Shown here in pieces: positions 7,140 through 15,165 of a DNA stretch of 36,145 bases. Source of the stretch: Xanthobacter autotrophicus (lineage in GTDB: Bacteria; Pseudomonadota; Alphaproteobacteria; Rhizobiales; Xanthobacteraceae); NCBI RefSeq assembly GCF_030015065.1, contig NZ_JAIVFN010000037.1, positions 1-36,145 on the forward strand, in the 5' to 3' direction. Each line of letters opens with the position of its first letter. Within the stretch, counting starts at the first letter, position 1. Both the position numbers and the translations under genes were made by a program. A model generated the notes under the pieces. The model made no database searches, was not told where the DNA came from, and saw only the letters and a program-made list of their open reading frames with translations.

Positions 7140-8705
7140 ATGTCATTTTCCGAACTCGGCCTGAGCGAAAAGGTCCTCGCGGCAGTCGCTGACACCGGCT
7201 ACACGCAACCGACGCCCATCCAGGCCCAGGCCATCCCCCATGTGCTCGCGCGCCGAGATGTGCTCGGCCTCGCGCAGACAGGCACCGGCAAGACCGCCGC
7301 CTTCACCCTTCCCATGCTGACGCTGCTGGAGCAGGGACGCGCCCGCGCCCGAATGCCCCGCACCCTCATCCTGGAGCCGACGCGCGAACTCGCGGCGCAG
7401 GTGGAAGAGAACTTCACCCGCTACGGCAAGAACCACAAACTGAATGTCGCCCTGCTCATCGGCGGCGTTTCCTTCGGCGACCAGGATACCAAGCTGCTGC
7501 GCGGCGTGGATGTCCTCATCGCCACCCCCGGCCGCCTGCTCGACCATGTGGAGCGCGGCCGGCTGCTCCTGTCCGGCATCGAGGTGCTCGTCATCGACGA
7601 GGCCGACCGCATGCTGGACATGGGCTTCATCCCGGACATCGAGCGCGTCTGCAAGCTCGTGCCCTTCACCCGGCAGACGCTGTTCTTCTCGGCCACCATG
7701 CCGCCGGAGATCCAGCGCCTGGTCTCCCAGTTCCTCTCCAATCCCGTGCGCGTGGAAGTGTCGAAGCCGGCCTCCACCGCCACCACGGTGACCCAGCTGC
7801 TCGTCGCCTCCGGCCGCGAGGACTACGAGAAGCGCGAGGTGCTGCGCGAGCTCATCCGCAATTGCGAGGGGCTGCAGAACGGCATCATCTTCTGCAACCG
7901 CAAGCGCGACGTGGCGGTGCTGCACCGCTCGCTGCAGAAGCACGGCTTCAATGCCGTGGCCCTGCACGGCGACATGGACCAGCACGCCCGCATCAAGGCC
8001 CTCGACCAGTTCCGCGCCGGCGAGGCCACCCTGCTGGTTGCCTCCGACGTGGCGGCGCGCGGGCTCGACATCCCGGCGGTGAGCCACGTCTTCAACTATG
8101 ACGTGCCGCACCACTCGGAAGACTATGTGCACCGCATCGGCCGTACCGGCCGCGCCGGGCGTGCGGGCACCGCCTATACCATGGTCACCCATTCCGACGG
8201 CAAGTCGGTGGCGGCCATCGAGAAGCTGATCGGCAATCCCGTCCCCTGGCACGGCACGCCCCTGGGCGATGCCCCGCCGGCGTCGGAGCGGCGGGAGCGC
8301 CGCGAGGACGGTGGACGCCTGCGCGGCAAGCGCCGCGTGGAGAAGGAACCCCGCGGCGAGGCGCGTCCCGACCGCGAGCCTCGTGTGGAGCGGGAGCCTC
8401 GTGCGGAGCGGGAGCCCCGCCCTGAACGCGAACCCCGCGTCGCGCGGGAGCCGCGTCCGGAACGGGAGCCCCGCCGCGAGCGGGAGCCGCGTCGGGAGCG
8501 GGAAGCTCCCGCCGGCGAGGTTCGCGTGGAGGCCGAGACCCGAGCCCCGCGCGGCGACCGTCCGGAGCGCAGCCGTCGTCCCGCCCGCGAGGATGGCGCG
8601 GAAGCCCGCCCGGCGCGGCGCGAACGCGCGCCTGCCAGCGAGCCGGCGGACATGAGCCACCTGCCCGCCTTCCTCCTGCGCCCGGTGCGCGTGAAGGCCG
8701 GCTGA
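7140..8705 (+). CDS. DEAD-box ATP-dependent RNA helicase (RhlE-like)
   Basis: 521 residues from the ATG at 7140. It has the full helicase core: Q motif GYTQPTPIQ (20-28), Walker A AQTGTGKT (45-52), PTRELA (80-85), TPGR (129-132), DEAD (153-156), SAT (184-186) and HRIGRTGR (331-338). These enzymes unwind structured RNA in ribosome assembly, mRNA decay or cold adaptation. The last ~145 residues form a charged, disordered tail with seven near-identical REPRxE hexapeptides and an Arg-rich end, likely for nonspecific RNA binding. An in-frame ATG at 7020 is rejected because the promoter -10 box covers it. Which member (RhlE, CsdA-like) is not certain; the short core followed by a basic tail resembles RhlE. 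Confidence 0.92.
   Translation: MSFSELGLSEKVLAAVADTGYTQPTPIQAQAIPHVLARRDVLGLAQTGTGKTAAFTLPMLTLLEQGRARARMPRTLILEPTRELAAQVEENFTRYGKNHKLNVALLIGGVSFGDQDTKLLRGVDVLIATPGRLLDHVERGRLLLSGIEVLVIDEADRMLDMGFIPDIERVCKLVPFTRQTLFFSATMPPEIQRLVSQFLSNPVRVEVSKPASTATTVTQLLVASGREDYEKREVLRELIRNCEGLQNGIIFCNRKRDVAVLHRSLQKHGFNAVALHGDMDQHARIKALDQFRAGEATLLVASDVAARGLDIPAVSHVFNYDVPHHSEDYVHRIGRTGRAGRAGTAYTMVTHSDGKSVAAIEKLIGNPVPWHGTPLGDAPPASERRERREDGGRLRGKRRVEKEPRGEARPDREPRVEREPRAEREPRPEREPRVAREPRPEREPRREREPRREREAPAGEVRVEAETRAPRGDRPERSRRPAREDGAEARPARRERAPASEPADMSHLPAFLLRPVRVKAG
8373..8498 (+). repeat. Seven 18-bp tandem repeats in the helicase tail
   Basis: Seven degenerate 18-bp units, each encoding REPR plus two variable residues (VE, AE, PE, VA, PE, RE, RE). 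Units differ mostly at codon third positions and in the fifth codon. The following unit (REAPAG) has decayed. In-frame units like this can change copy number without shifting the frame. Confidence 0.85.
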
Positions 8706-8754
8706 ACTGTCTCCGGCGCGTCCCTCATGGAACGCCGGTTGATCACCTTGGAAC

Positions 8755-8789
8755 AACCCCGCCGGTCAGCCGCGCGGGGTTTTCTTTTT
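8755..8789 (+). terminator. Intrinsic terminator of the helicase gene
   Basis: AACCCCGC (8755-8762) pairs with GCGGGGTT (8774-8781), followed by a T-rich run (TTTTCTTTTT, 8780-8789). It lies about 50 bp after the helicase stop. The loop includes the stop codon of the convergent tfoX-like gene, so the two 3' ends interlock. Confidence 0.8.
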
Positions 8790-9158
8790 GGATGGTGATT
8801 TCGGTTTGGATCGTGCCCCGGCCGTCTTCAGCGGCTTGCGCGCGGCTGCGGCGCGGGCCAGCGCGAGGGAGTGGCGGGCGAGCATGGCGAGGTCGTCGCC
8901 ATCGTCCAGCGCCGCCTCGGGCACCGACCAGAAACCGGCCATGGTGCGCACGGCGCCGTTGGCGAGGTAGGAGAAGGGAGCCGAGCCCCGACCTTCCAGC
9001 ACCGCCGCGAGGTCGGCGTCCGCCTTCAGATAGATGGTGCCACGGACCTCGATGGCGAACATCAGCCCGTCCGCATAGAGCCCCCGGCCACCGAACATGC
9101 GCCGCGTGCGCACGTCGCCGAAGGCGCTGAAGAGGTCGGCGATGGTATCCTCGTCCAT
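8766..9158 (-). CDS. TfoX/Sxy N-terminal-domain protein
   Basis: 130 residues. The first ~95 match the TfoX N-terminal domain: MFGGRGLYADGLMFAIEVRG, the YLKAD strand, and FSYLANGAVRTMAGFWSVPE. The TfoX C-terminal domain is absent; the protein ends in a Lys/Ser/Pro-rich basic tail (residues ~108-130). In gammaproteobacteria, TfoX/Sxy co-activates competence genes with CRP. Single-domain versions are common in alphaproteobacteria and their role is not established, so no competence role is claimed. Its last codons lie in the helicase terminator. The ATG at 9158 is followed by a normal domain start. Confidence 0.87.
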   Translation of the reverse strand: MDEDTIADLFSAFGDVRTRRMFGGRGLYADGLMFAIEVRGTIYLKADADLAAVLEGRGSAPFSYLANGAVRTMAGFWSVPEAALDDGDDLAMLARHSLALARAAAARKPLKTAGARSKPKSPSKKKTPRG

Positions 9159-9272
9159 CCCTCTCTCCCTATCCCGCGGCTGCGGTCCTTGACCGATGCC
9201 GGAGCCGTTTCACCCGAGCGCATGCGCACCTTCCGCCGGGAGCCGAGGCGCAAGGCGCGGCGGCCCGCGGGC

Positions 9273-10094
9273 TCAGTCGATCAAAGCCAGCAGCCGGACG
9301 GCCGCATCCATCTCGGTGCGGCGGGCGGCGCGGCGGGCGGTGGCGATCTCGTCCTCGCCCCACTGCTCGCGGTTGAAATCCTCGTCCACATGGGCCGCGG
9401 CCCAGGCGGCACCGGCCGCAAGCGCGCCTTCCGCCACCGCCAGCGCCAGCAGCGCCGAGCCGGTGAGCGTGGTGATGGAATGGACGGCGGCGAGCTTCAG
9501 CGGAGTTTCCGGCACCAGCGCCCGCACCCGCTCCAGCGACGCATCCGGCTGGGTCACGTGCCGGATGCCCTCCGAAAGGAAGAAGCGGGCGTCGTGGCTG
9601 CGGCTCAACCAGTCGAGCACCGGGTCCCACTGCTCCGCCTGCCGGTTCACCAGCGTCTGCGGGCCGTCGGCGCGGTAGAACAGCATGTCGGAGCCGGCAT
9701 AGCGCACCACCTCGTCGCGCACCGCCTCGGCTTCCGGCCCGACCCGGTCGAGGGCCACGTTCACGAGGCGCGTCAGCGGCATGAAGAAGGGATTGATCTC
9801 CTTCTCCTGCGCCGCCCATTCGGCGGCCATGGCCTCGGCCAGAGGACGCGTCGGCGCCAGCAGCATCCCACGCGCGGGGGTGCGCACCGGCCGGCCGTCG
9901 AGGAGGATGGTGAAGCCGCCATCCGTCTCGCCGACGCTGACGTCGGTATAGAAGCGCTTCGGCAGGGGGGTGCGCTGGGCGGCACGGGCGCGGGCGACGG
10001 GGTCGTCCCCCGCGACGGGCTCCTCGATGCCCTCCAGGAAATCACGCATCGTCTGATGGCCCGCGGTGGGATCAGAATCTGTGGGATCATCCAT
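9273..10094 (-). CDS. ATP12-family F1-ATPase assembly chaperone
   Basis: 273 residues from the ATG at 10094. It contains ATP12-family features: LPKRFYTDVSVGE with GGFTILLDGRPVRTPA near the N-terminus, EWAAQEKEINPFFMPLTRL in the middle, the YAGSDMLFYRADGP segment, and the C-terminal REQWGEDEIATARRAARR. In mitochondria ATP12 chaperones the F1 alpha subunit; bacterial homologues are typical of alphaproteobacteria and are thought to act likewise. A second in-frame ATG (MRDFLEG, 10049) is also a plausible start. It follows the HAD gene by 10 bp, in the same direction, so the two are probably co-transcribed. Confidence 0.92.
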   Translation of the reverse strand: MDDPTDSDPTAGHQTMRDFLEGIEEPVAGDDPVARARAAQRTPLPKRFYTDVSVGETDGGFTILLDGRPVRTPARGMLLAPTRPLAEAMAAEWAAQEKEINPFFMPLTRLVNVALDRVGPEAEAVRDEVVRYAGSDMLFYRADGPQTLVNRQAEQWDPVLDWLSRSHDARFFLSEGIRHVTQPDASLERVRALVPETPLKLAAVHSITTLTGSALLALAVAEGALAAGAAWAAAHVDEDFNREQWGEDEIATARRAARRTEMDAAVRLLALID

Positions 10095-10104
10095 GGCCCG
10101 GCTC

Positions 10105-10833
10105 CTATCCGGCGATGGCGCGCCGACGCGCCAGAAGGTCGAAGATGGCGGCCGGCACCTCGTCGAACCGGTGGACGATATGGTCCGCCCCGGCCCGCTC
10201 CAGCGCCGCCACCTCATGATAGCCCCAGCCGACGCCGAGCGCCGAGGCCCCCGCCTGCAGCGCCATGGAGACGTCATAGGTGGTGTCGCCCACCACCACC
10301 GTCTCCTCCGGCCGCGCGCCGATCTCGCCCATGGCCTGGAACACCATGGCCGGATGGGGTTTGGAGGGGGCGTCGTCGGCGGTCTGGATGGTGGCGAACC
10401 AGCCTTCCATGGCATGGGCCTTCAGCACCCGCTCCACTCCGCGCCGCGCCTTGCCGGTGACCATGCCCAGCACCACGTCGTCGCGCCGGCGCAGGGCGTC
10501 GAGCACCTCCCAGGCGCCCTCGAACATGGGCTCGGGGGGCTCGGCGTTGCGCAGGCGGGTGAAGGCGGTGCGATAGGCATCCACCAGGGCCTCGACCGGA
10601 TAGGCGAGGTCGCCCCGCGAGAGCATGGCGAACGCCTCCGGCAGGGACAGACCGACCACCGAGAGCAGCCGGTCCCGATCGGGCAGCGCCACGCCGTGGG
10701 CCGCATGGGCGTCGCGCATGGCGGCGACGATCATGTGCTGGCTGTCCACCAGCGTGCCGTCGCAATCGAACAGTACCAGCTTCAGGGGCGCGGCGTCCGG
10801 GGCAGGGTCGGCATCGCTCTCGGATGGGGTCAT
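10105..10833 (-). CDS. HAD-superfamily hydrolase, phosphoglycolate-phosphatase-like
   Basis: 242 residues. All HAD motifs are present: nucleophile D23 and acid D25 in DCDGT (motif I), T126 (motif II), K158 in SKPHP (motif III), and GDTTYD with D183 and D187 (motif IV). The helical cap between motifs I and II makes it a subfamily IA enzyme, as in Gph-like phosphatases. The true substrate is unknown. Its ATG overlaps the stop of the zinc-ribbon gene in ATGA (10830-10833), suggesting translational coupling, and ATP12 follows 10 bp later. The first ~16 residues are acidic and not part of the fold. Confidence 0.9.
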   Translation of the reverse strand: MTPSESDADPAPDAAPLKLVLFDCDGTLVDSQHMIVAAMRDAHAAHGVALPDRDRLLSVVGLSLPEAFAMLSRGDLAYPVEALVDAYRTAFTRLRNAEPPEPMFEGAWEVLDALRRRDDVVLGMVTGKARRGVERVLKAHAMEGWFATIQTADDAPSKPHPAMVFQAMGEIGARPEETVVVGDTTYDVSMALQAGASALGVGWGYHEVAALERAGADHIVHRFDEVPAAIFDLLARRRAIAG

Positions 10834-11495
10834 TTCTGGGTCATCTGCTGGGTCGCCACATCATATATCCACGTGATGCCCGACGGGTCCACGAACAGCA
10901 CCTGCCGGAAGCCCCGTTGCTCGCACTGCTTGGGAAACGGACCGGCGACGATCAGCTCCGCCGCCGTCTTGGCCGGGAAGTTGAACTTGATGGTGAGGAT
11001 GGTGGCATCCTCGCCACCGGCCGTGACCGTGAGGTCGAGACCGTTCTGGGCAAAGCTTTCCTGCTTGCTCTTGGCGAAGGCCCGCCGCGCATTGGCGTCT
11101 GCCGCCGGCGGCGTGATCGGGCCGTTGACCGTGGGCAGGGGCAGCGCCGCCTCCTGCTGGCTCCGCGCCAGGTCACCTGCGGCCTGGGGGGGAGACGTGG
11201 CACCGGGAGCCACGGGCGCGGCGGGCGGCGCCTGCGGCTGGGGCGCCGGCTCAGCCTGCGGCGCAGGCGCGATCGCCGCGCTCTGGGGCGCGCCGGCCTC
11301 CGGCTCGGCGGGCGGCGCGGACATCACCCACCAGACGAGACCGCCGGAAACGAGCGCCACCGCCGTTCCGCCGAGCCCCACCAGGAAGGGCATGAGGAAG
11401 CTCGTATGCAGCTTGCGGCCGCAGAAGGGGCAACTGGCCTCCTCCGGATAGACCTGCGCCCCGCAGCCGGGACAGAAGTCGGGCCTGGGGTTCAT
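10830..11495 (-). CDS. Zinc-ribbon membrane-anchored protein of unknown function
   Basis: 221 residues from the ATG at 11495, chosen because GGAGGTG lies 6 nt upstream. The N-terminus carries two CxxC pairs (CPGCGAQ and CPFCGRK), a zinc ribbon. A membrane segment follows (about residues 34-58, SFLMPFLVGLGGTAVALVSG), then a Pro/Ala/Gln-rich linker (~60-105) and a C-terminal globular part (~120-221) that I do not recognise (ILTIKFNFPAKTAAELI, GFRQVLFVDPSGITWIYDV). The layout suggests a cytoplasmic ribbon and a periplasmic C-terminal domain. It is coupled to the HAD gene by a 4-nt overlap. The general class is clear; the function is not known. Confidence 0.8.
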   Translation of the reverse strand: MNPRPDFCPGCGAQVYPEEASCPFCGRKLHTSFLMPFLVGLGGTAVALVSGGLVWWVMSAPPAEPEAGAPQSAAIAPAPQAEPAPQPQAPPAAPVAPGATSPPQAAGDLARSQQEAALPLPTVNGPITPPAADANARRAFAKSKQESFAQNGLDLTVTAGGEDATILTIKFNFPAKTAAELIVAGPFPKQCEQRGFRQVLFVDPSGITWIYDVATQQMTQK

Positions 11496-11672
11496 TCCGT
11501 TCACCTCCGCCAATTCACCCCCGCGCGCACGGGGCGCCGCCGCGAATCGGCACCGTGGGACGATCACCACGAATGCACGAGGAAACGGCCGGCGTCATGC
11601 CGTCCGCTTCACGATATCCGCCTCGTGATGTCCGATCCGAATGCGCCCTTAGCAGGGCAAGGGCTGCGGATC

Positions 11673-13619
11673 CTATTTGCCGAAGCCGAGGTCCAAAGGC
11701 GGCGGCGGAGCGGCTTCAAGGCCCGGCGACAGGTTCTCGAACTGCTGCTGGATCTGCTGCTGGTCGAGCTGCACCCCGCCGCTCTTGTAATGGGTCACCA
11801 TGCCCGGGAACAGGATGATGAGGACCACCATCACCAGCTGGATGCAGACGAACGGCACCGCGCCCCAGTAGATCTGGCCGGTGGTGACCGGCTGCATCAG
11901 CTTGCCCGTCACCCGGTCGATGTACGGCACCTTGGCCGCCACCGAGCGTAGGAAGAACAAAGCGAAGCCGAAGGGCGGGTGCATGAAGGAAGTCTGCATG
12001 TTCACCGCCAGCATCACGCCGAACCAGATGAGGTCGATGCCGATCTTGTCCGCCGCCGGCCCCAGGAGCGGGATGATGATGAAGGCGAGCTCGAAGTAAT
12101 CGAGGAAGAAGGCCAGCACGAACACCAGCGCGTTCACCGCGATGAGGAAGCCCAGCTGCCCGCCGGGCAGCGACACCAGCAGTTCCTCAACCCACTTGTG
12201 GCCGTCCACGCCGTAGAAGGTGAGCGAGAACACGCGCGCGCCCAGCAGGATGAACAGCACGAAGGCGGACAGCTTGGCGGTGGAATAGGTGGCCTGCCGC
12301 ATCAGGTCGAATTTCAGCCGGCCGCGGGCGAAGGCGAGGATGAGCGCGCCCACCGAGCCCATGGCGCCGCCCTCGGTCGGGGTGGCGACGCCGATGAAGA
12401 TGGTGCCCAGCACCAGGAAGATGAGGGCCAGCGGCGGCACCATCACGAACACCACCTGCTCGGCAAGCTTGGACAGCAGGCCGAGGCGGAACACGCGGTT
12501 GATCACCGCCAGCACGAAGGCGAGGCCCACCGTGGCGGACATGGTGAGCACCACATAGTCGGCGCCGAACTTCACGCCCGATTCCACCATCAGGAAGATG
12601 CCGCCGGCGATGGACAAAGCGAGCGCGATGAACAGCGAGGGCGTCAGAAGCCGCGCCGTGCCCGACATCACGAAGTAGAGCAGCACGAAGGCCACCGCCC
12701 CCCACACCACCTGATTGGCGACGCCGGGAATGAGGCCGGCGGTGAGGTGCGGCAGGGAGCCGGTGGCGATCAGGATCGCGAAGCCCGCCGCGGCGATGGC
12801 GCCGAGGATGCGGGAAGGCCCGATCTTCTGGTTCGGGTCGCGCAGGGTCTGGGCTTCCAGCGGCAGGCCGGGAGCCGCGCTCGGGAAGATGGTCGAGACA
12901 AGGAAAATGTAGAGAGCGTAAAGGCTGGCGAGCAGCAGGCCCGGCACGAAGGCGCCCTCGTACATGTCGCCCACCGAGCGGTTGAGCTGATCGGCCATGA
13001 CGATGAGCACGAGGGACGGCGGAATGATCTGCGCCAGCGTGCCCGAGGCGGCGATGACGCCCGAGGCCACGCGCCGGTCATAGCCGTAGCGCAGCATGAT
13101 GGGCAGCGAGATGAGGCCCATGGAGATCACCGAGGCAGCCACCACGCCGGTGGTGGCCGCAAGCAGCGCGCCCACGAAGATCACCGCATAGGCGAGGCCG
13201 CCGCGGATGGAGCCGAACACCTGCCCGATGGTGTCGAGCAGGTCCTCCGCCATGCCGGACCGTTCAAGGATGAGGCCCATGAAGGTGAAGAACGGGACCG
13301 CCAGCAGCACCTCGTTGTTCATGGTGCCATAGACGCGCTCCGGCAGCGCCTGGAGGAACTTGGGCTCGAACAGGCCGAGCCAGATGCCGATGAGGCCGAA
13401 AATGAGGCCGTTGGCGGCGAGCGAGAAGGCCACCGGATAGCCCAGCAGCAGGAACACCACCAGTGCGCCGAACATGATGGGCGCCATGTTGTGGATGAAC
13501 CAGCCGCGGAAACCCGGCTCGGCCGCGAAGGCCACGTCGGGCAAGACGACGGCAAGCACAAGGGCGAGCACGAGCGCGGCGGCGGCGAAACGCGCCTTCA
13601 CGAGGCGGGCGTTGAACAT
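11673..13619 (-). CDS. TRAP transporter large permease (DctM family)
   Basis: 648 residues from the ATG at 13619, with many hydrophobic segments. DctM features are clear: PFFTFMGLILERSGMAEDLL, RGGLAYAVIFVGALLAATTG, GYDRRVASGVIAASGTLAQI with IPPSLVLIV, and late GVATPTEGGAMGSVGALILA. It is longer than the usual ~430 residues because of an extended middle region (about 270-410), a trait of the subfamily often named for mannitol/chloroaromatic compounds. DctM forms the ion-coupled channel of a TRAP importer. It starts 13 bp after dctQ. The Gln-rich tail (QLDQQQIQQQFE) and the Pro run are unusual. No solute-binding protein gene is in the window; the substrate is unknown. Confidence 0.93.
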   Translation of the reverse strand: MFNARLVKARFAAAALVLALVLAVVLPDVAFAAEPGFRGWFIHNMAPIMFGALVVFLLLGYPVAFSLAANGLIFGLIGIWLGLFEPKFLQALPERVYGTMNNEVLLAVPFFTFMGLILERSGMAEDLLDTIGQVFGSIRGGLAYAVIFVGALLAATTGVVAASVISMGLISLPIMLRYGYDRRVASGVIAASGTLAQIIPPSLVLIVMADQLNRSVGDMYEGAFVPGLLLASLYALYIFLVSTIFPSAAPGLPLEAQTLRDPNQKIGPSRILGAIAAAGFAILIATGSLPHLTAGLIPGVANQVVWGAVAFVLLYFVMSGTARLLTPSLFIALALSIAGGIFLMVESGVKFGADYVVLTMSATVGLAFVLAVINRVFRLGLLSKLAEQVVFVMVPPLALIFLVLGTIFIGVATPTEGGAMGSVGALILAFARGRLKFDLMRQATYSTAKLSAFVLFILLGARVFSLTFYGVDGHKWVEELLVSLPGGQLGFLIAVNALVFVLAFFLDYFELAFIIIPLLGPAADKIGIDLIWFGVMLAVNMQTSFMHPPFGFALFFLRSVAAKVPYIDRVTGKLMQPVTTGQIYWGAVPFVCIQLVMVVLIILFPGMVTHYKSGGVQLDQQQIQQQFENLSPGLEAAPPPPLDLGFGK

Positions 13620-13632
13620 CTCTCGCGCTCCG

Positions 13633-14271
13633 TCAGTGCTTGTTTGCGGGGGTCGTGGCCGGGGCGACCGGCGTGCCGGCGCCGGGAACGTCCACTTCGG
13701 CGAGCAGGCGCTCCGCCTCCGCCGCGAGGGCCGCATGGCTGCCGCCCTCCCGGTCGTTGGGGTCTTCCATCCGCCCCGTGAAAATCGCGATGCGCTTGAT
13801 CAGCTCGGAGAAGCCCTGCAGCGTCAGCAGGAAGAAGCCCAGCGGCACCAGGAACTTGGCCGGCCATTGGGGCAGGCCGCCGGCATTCAGCGACTGCTCG
13901 TTGATGGACCACGAGGCGAGGAAGAAGGGCCAGGAGGTCCACAGCAGCAGGATGGAGAACGGCAGCAGAAAGAAGATGTGGCCGAAAATGTCGATGCCGT
14001 CCCGCACCCGCTTGCCCAGGCGGGCGTTCACGATGTCGATGCGGATGTGCTCGTTGTCCATGAGCGTCCAGGACCCGCACAGCAGGAACACAGCGGCGAA
14101 CAGCACCCATTGCAGCTCCAGCCAGGAATTGGAGCTGAGATCGAACAGCTTGCGCACCACGGCGTTGGCCGCGGAGACGAGGATCGCAACGAGGATCAGC
14201 CACGAGGCCGCCTTGCCGATGCGCATGTTCACGGCATCGATGCCCCGGGCGAGGGCGAGGAGCGTTGACAT
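13633..14271 (-). CDS. TRAP transporter small permease (DctQ family)
   Basis: 212 residues with four membrane segments. Typical DctQ features are WLILVAILVSAANAVVRKLF, SWLELQWVLFAAVFLLCGSW, the conserved DNEHIRIDI, and a last segment VPLGFFLLTLQGFSELIKR. DctQ pairs with DctM in the inner membrane. The final ~45 residues (DPNDREGG... to NKH) are a polar, Ala-rich tail beyond the family core. It is the first gene of the pair; the second starts 13 bp downstream. Confidence 0.92.
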   Translation of the reverse strand: MSTLLALARGIDAVNMRIGKAASWLILVAILVSAANAVVRKLFDLSSNSWLELQWVLFAAVFLLCGSWTLMDNEHIRIDIVNARLGKRVRDGIDIFGHIFFLLPFSILLLWTSWPFFLASWSINEQSLNAGGLPQWPAKFLVPLGFFLLTLQGFSELIKRIAIFTGRMEDPNDREGGSHAALAAEAERLLAEVDVPGAGTPVAPATTPANKH

Positions 14272-14375
14272 CGAGATCGTTTCCCTCGGGCGCGCGGCTG
14301 GGGCCGCTTTCGGGTTGCTTCTTGTTTGGCCATGGAGCCTTGGCGCGGCACCATAGGCAAAGACGCGGCGACTTC

Positions 14376-14405
14376 AAGCCGCATGGGGACACCTTGCTGC
14401 GGCTT
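14376..14405. other. Inverted repeat upstream of the TRAP genes
   Basis: AAGCCGC (14376-14382) pairs with GCGGCTT (14399-14405) across a 16-nt loop, about 105 bp before dctQ. An AT-rich patch (ACTAAAGTTTAAAA, 14421-14434) lies on its upstream side for minus-strand transcription. This could be a regulatory site, but the evidence is weak. Confidence 0.3.
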
Positions 14406-14463
14406 CGTCATCAAGGCCATACTAAAGTTTAAAAGTCTCCCCGACGATCCGCCGCCCGCCGCC

Positions 14464-15165
14464 CTACGGCGCCGCCGCAGCATCCGGCCACGGGGCCGGC
14501 GCGGCGAGCGCCCTCCCCTTCCGGAAGCGGCTCCGGGCACGGTCCCAGGTCAGGATCATTCCGGTTCCGGCCATCGGACCGGGCCCCACGCACCATGCCG
14601 CAAGATCGGTTCCGCGACGGGGCAGGAGGATGACGACCCGGCCGAGCCCCTCCCACGCGGCTGTGCTCTCGTCCACCTCCCGGGGCTCGGCCTGGCAGAG
14701 ATCCCGGTCGAGGGCCGGCAACACGGTGGCGGTCACGAGGTTCCAGCGGCCGGACGCCCGCGAGTAGAATCGCACCCGTCCGGCGAAGGGCACGCCCGCC
14801 TTGAGCCCGCGCTCGCTGAGGCCCAGCAGCGGGAAGCCCTCGGCATCGAACCAGACCGCCACCTCGGTGACGAAGGGCGTGGCGCCTTCCCCATCGCCGC
14901 GATCATGGATGCGCAGGTAGAAATTAGCCTCGTCCAGCGTCAGCGCGAGGCGGGCGCGATCACCGTAGAGGATGCTGCCGGAGACCGTGGCGGGCTCACC
15001 GGCGGCCTCGCCCCCACCCGATATCTCGTAGGGGGAGAAACCGTTGACCTGGGCAACCTGAAGCTCGCGGTAGAAGTCGAGCAGCCTTGCCGGTTCCGCG
15101 CGGGTTCCGCTGCTGGCCAGCAGCATGACGGCCAGAAGACCGGCGGCGGCAAGGACCGGCCTCAC
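14464..15165 (-). CDS. Secreted protein of unknown function
   Basis: 233 residues. A signal peptide is evident (basic MRPVL start, hydrophobic AAAGLLAVMLLASSG, likely cleavage after GTRA near residue 23). The mature part shows alternating beta-rich stretches (GSILYGDRARLALTL, EVAVWFDAEGFPLLGLS) and two cysteines (LCQAE and WCVGP) that could form a disulphide. I do not recognise the family. The GTG start overlaps the stop of the pseudouridine synthase gene in GTGA (15162-15165), so it is probably translated by coupling and belongs to the same transcript. Confidence 0.72.
   Translation of the reverse strand: MRPVLAAAGLLAVMLLASSGTRAEPARLLDFYRELQVAQVNGFSPYEISGGGEAAGEPATVSGSILYGDRARLALTLDEANFYLRIHDRGDGEGATPFVTEVAVWFDAEGFPLLGLSERGLKAGVPFAGRVRFYSRASGRWNLVTATVLPALDRDLCQAEPREVDESTAAWEGLGRVVILLPRRGTDLAAWCVGPGPMAGTGMILTWDRARSRFRKGRALAAPAPWPDAAAAP

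Noticed and set aside
8373-8498. CRISPR-like array
   Set aside because: The 18-bp units are contiguous without spacers and lie in frame within the helicase gene.
11645-11664. Terminator after the DctM gene
   Set aside because: GCCCTT/AAGGGC makes only a 6-bp stem and no T-run follows on the minus strand; too weak to list.
11979-13781. 600-codon plus-strand open frame across the TRAP genes
   Set aside because: Highly His/Glu/Arg-rich, opposite a clear DctM protein. It is the antisense shadow of hydrophobic codons.
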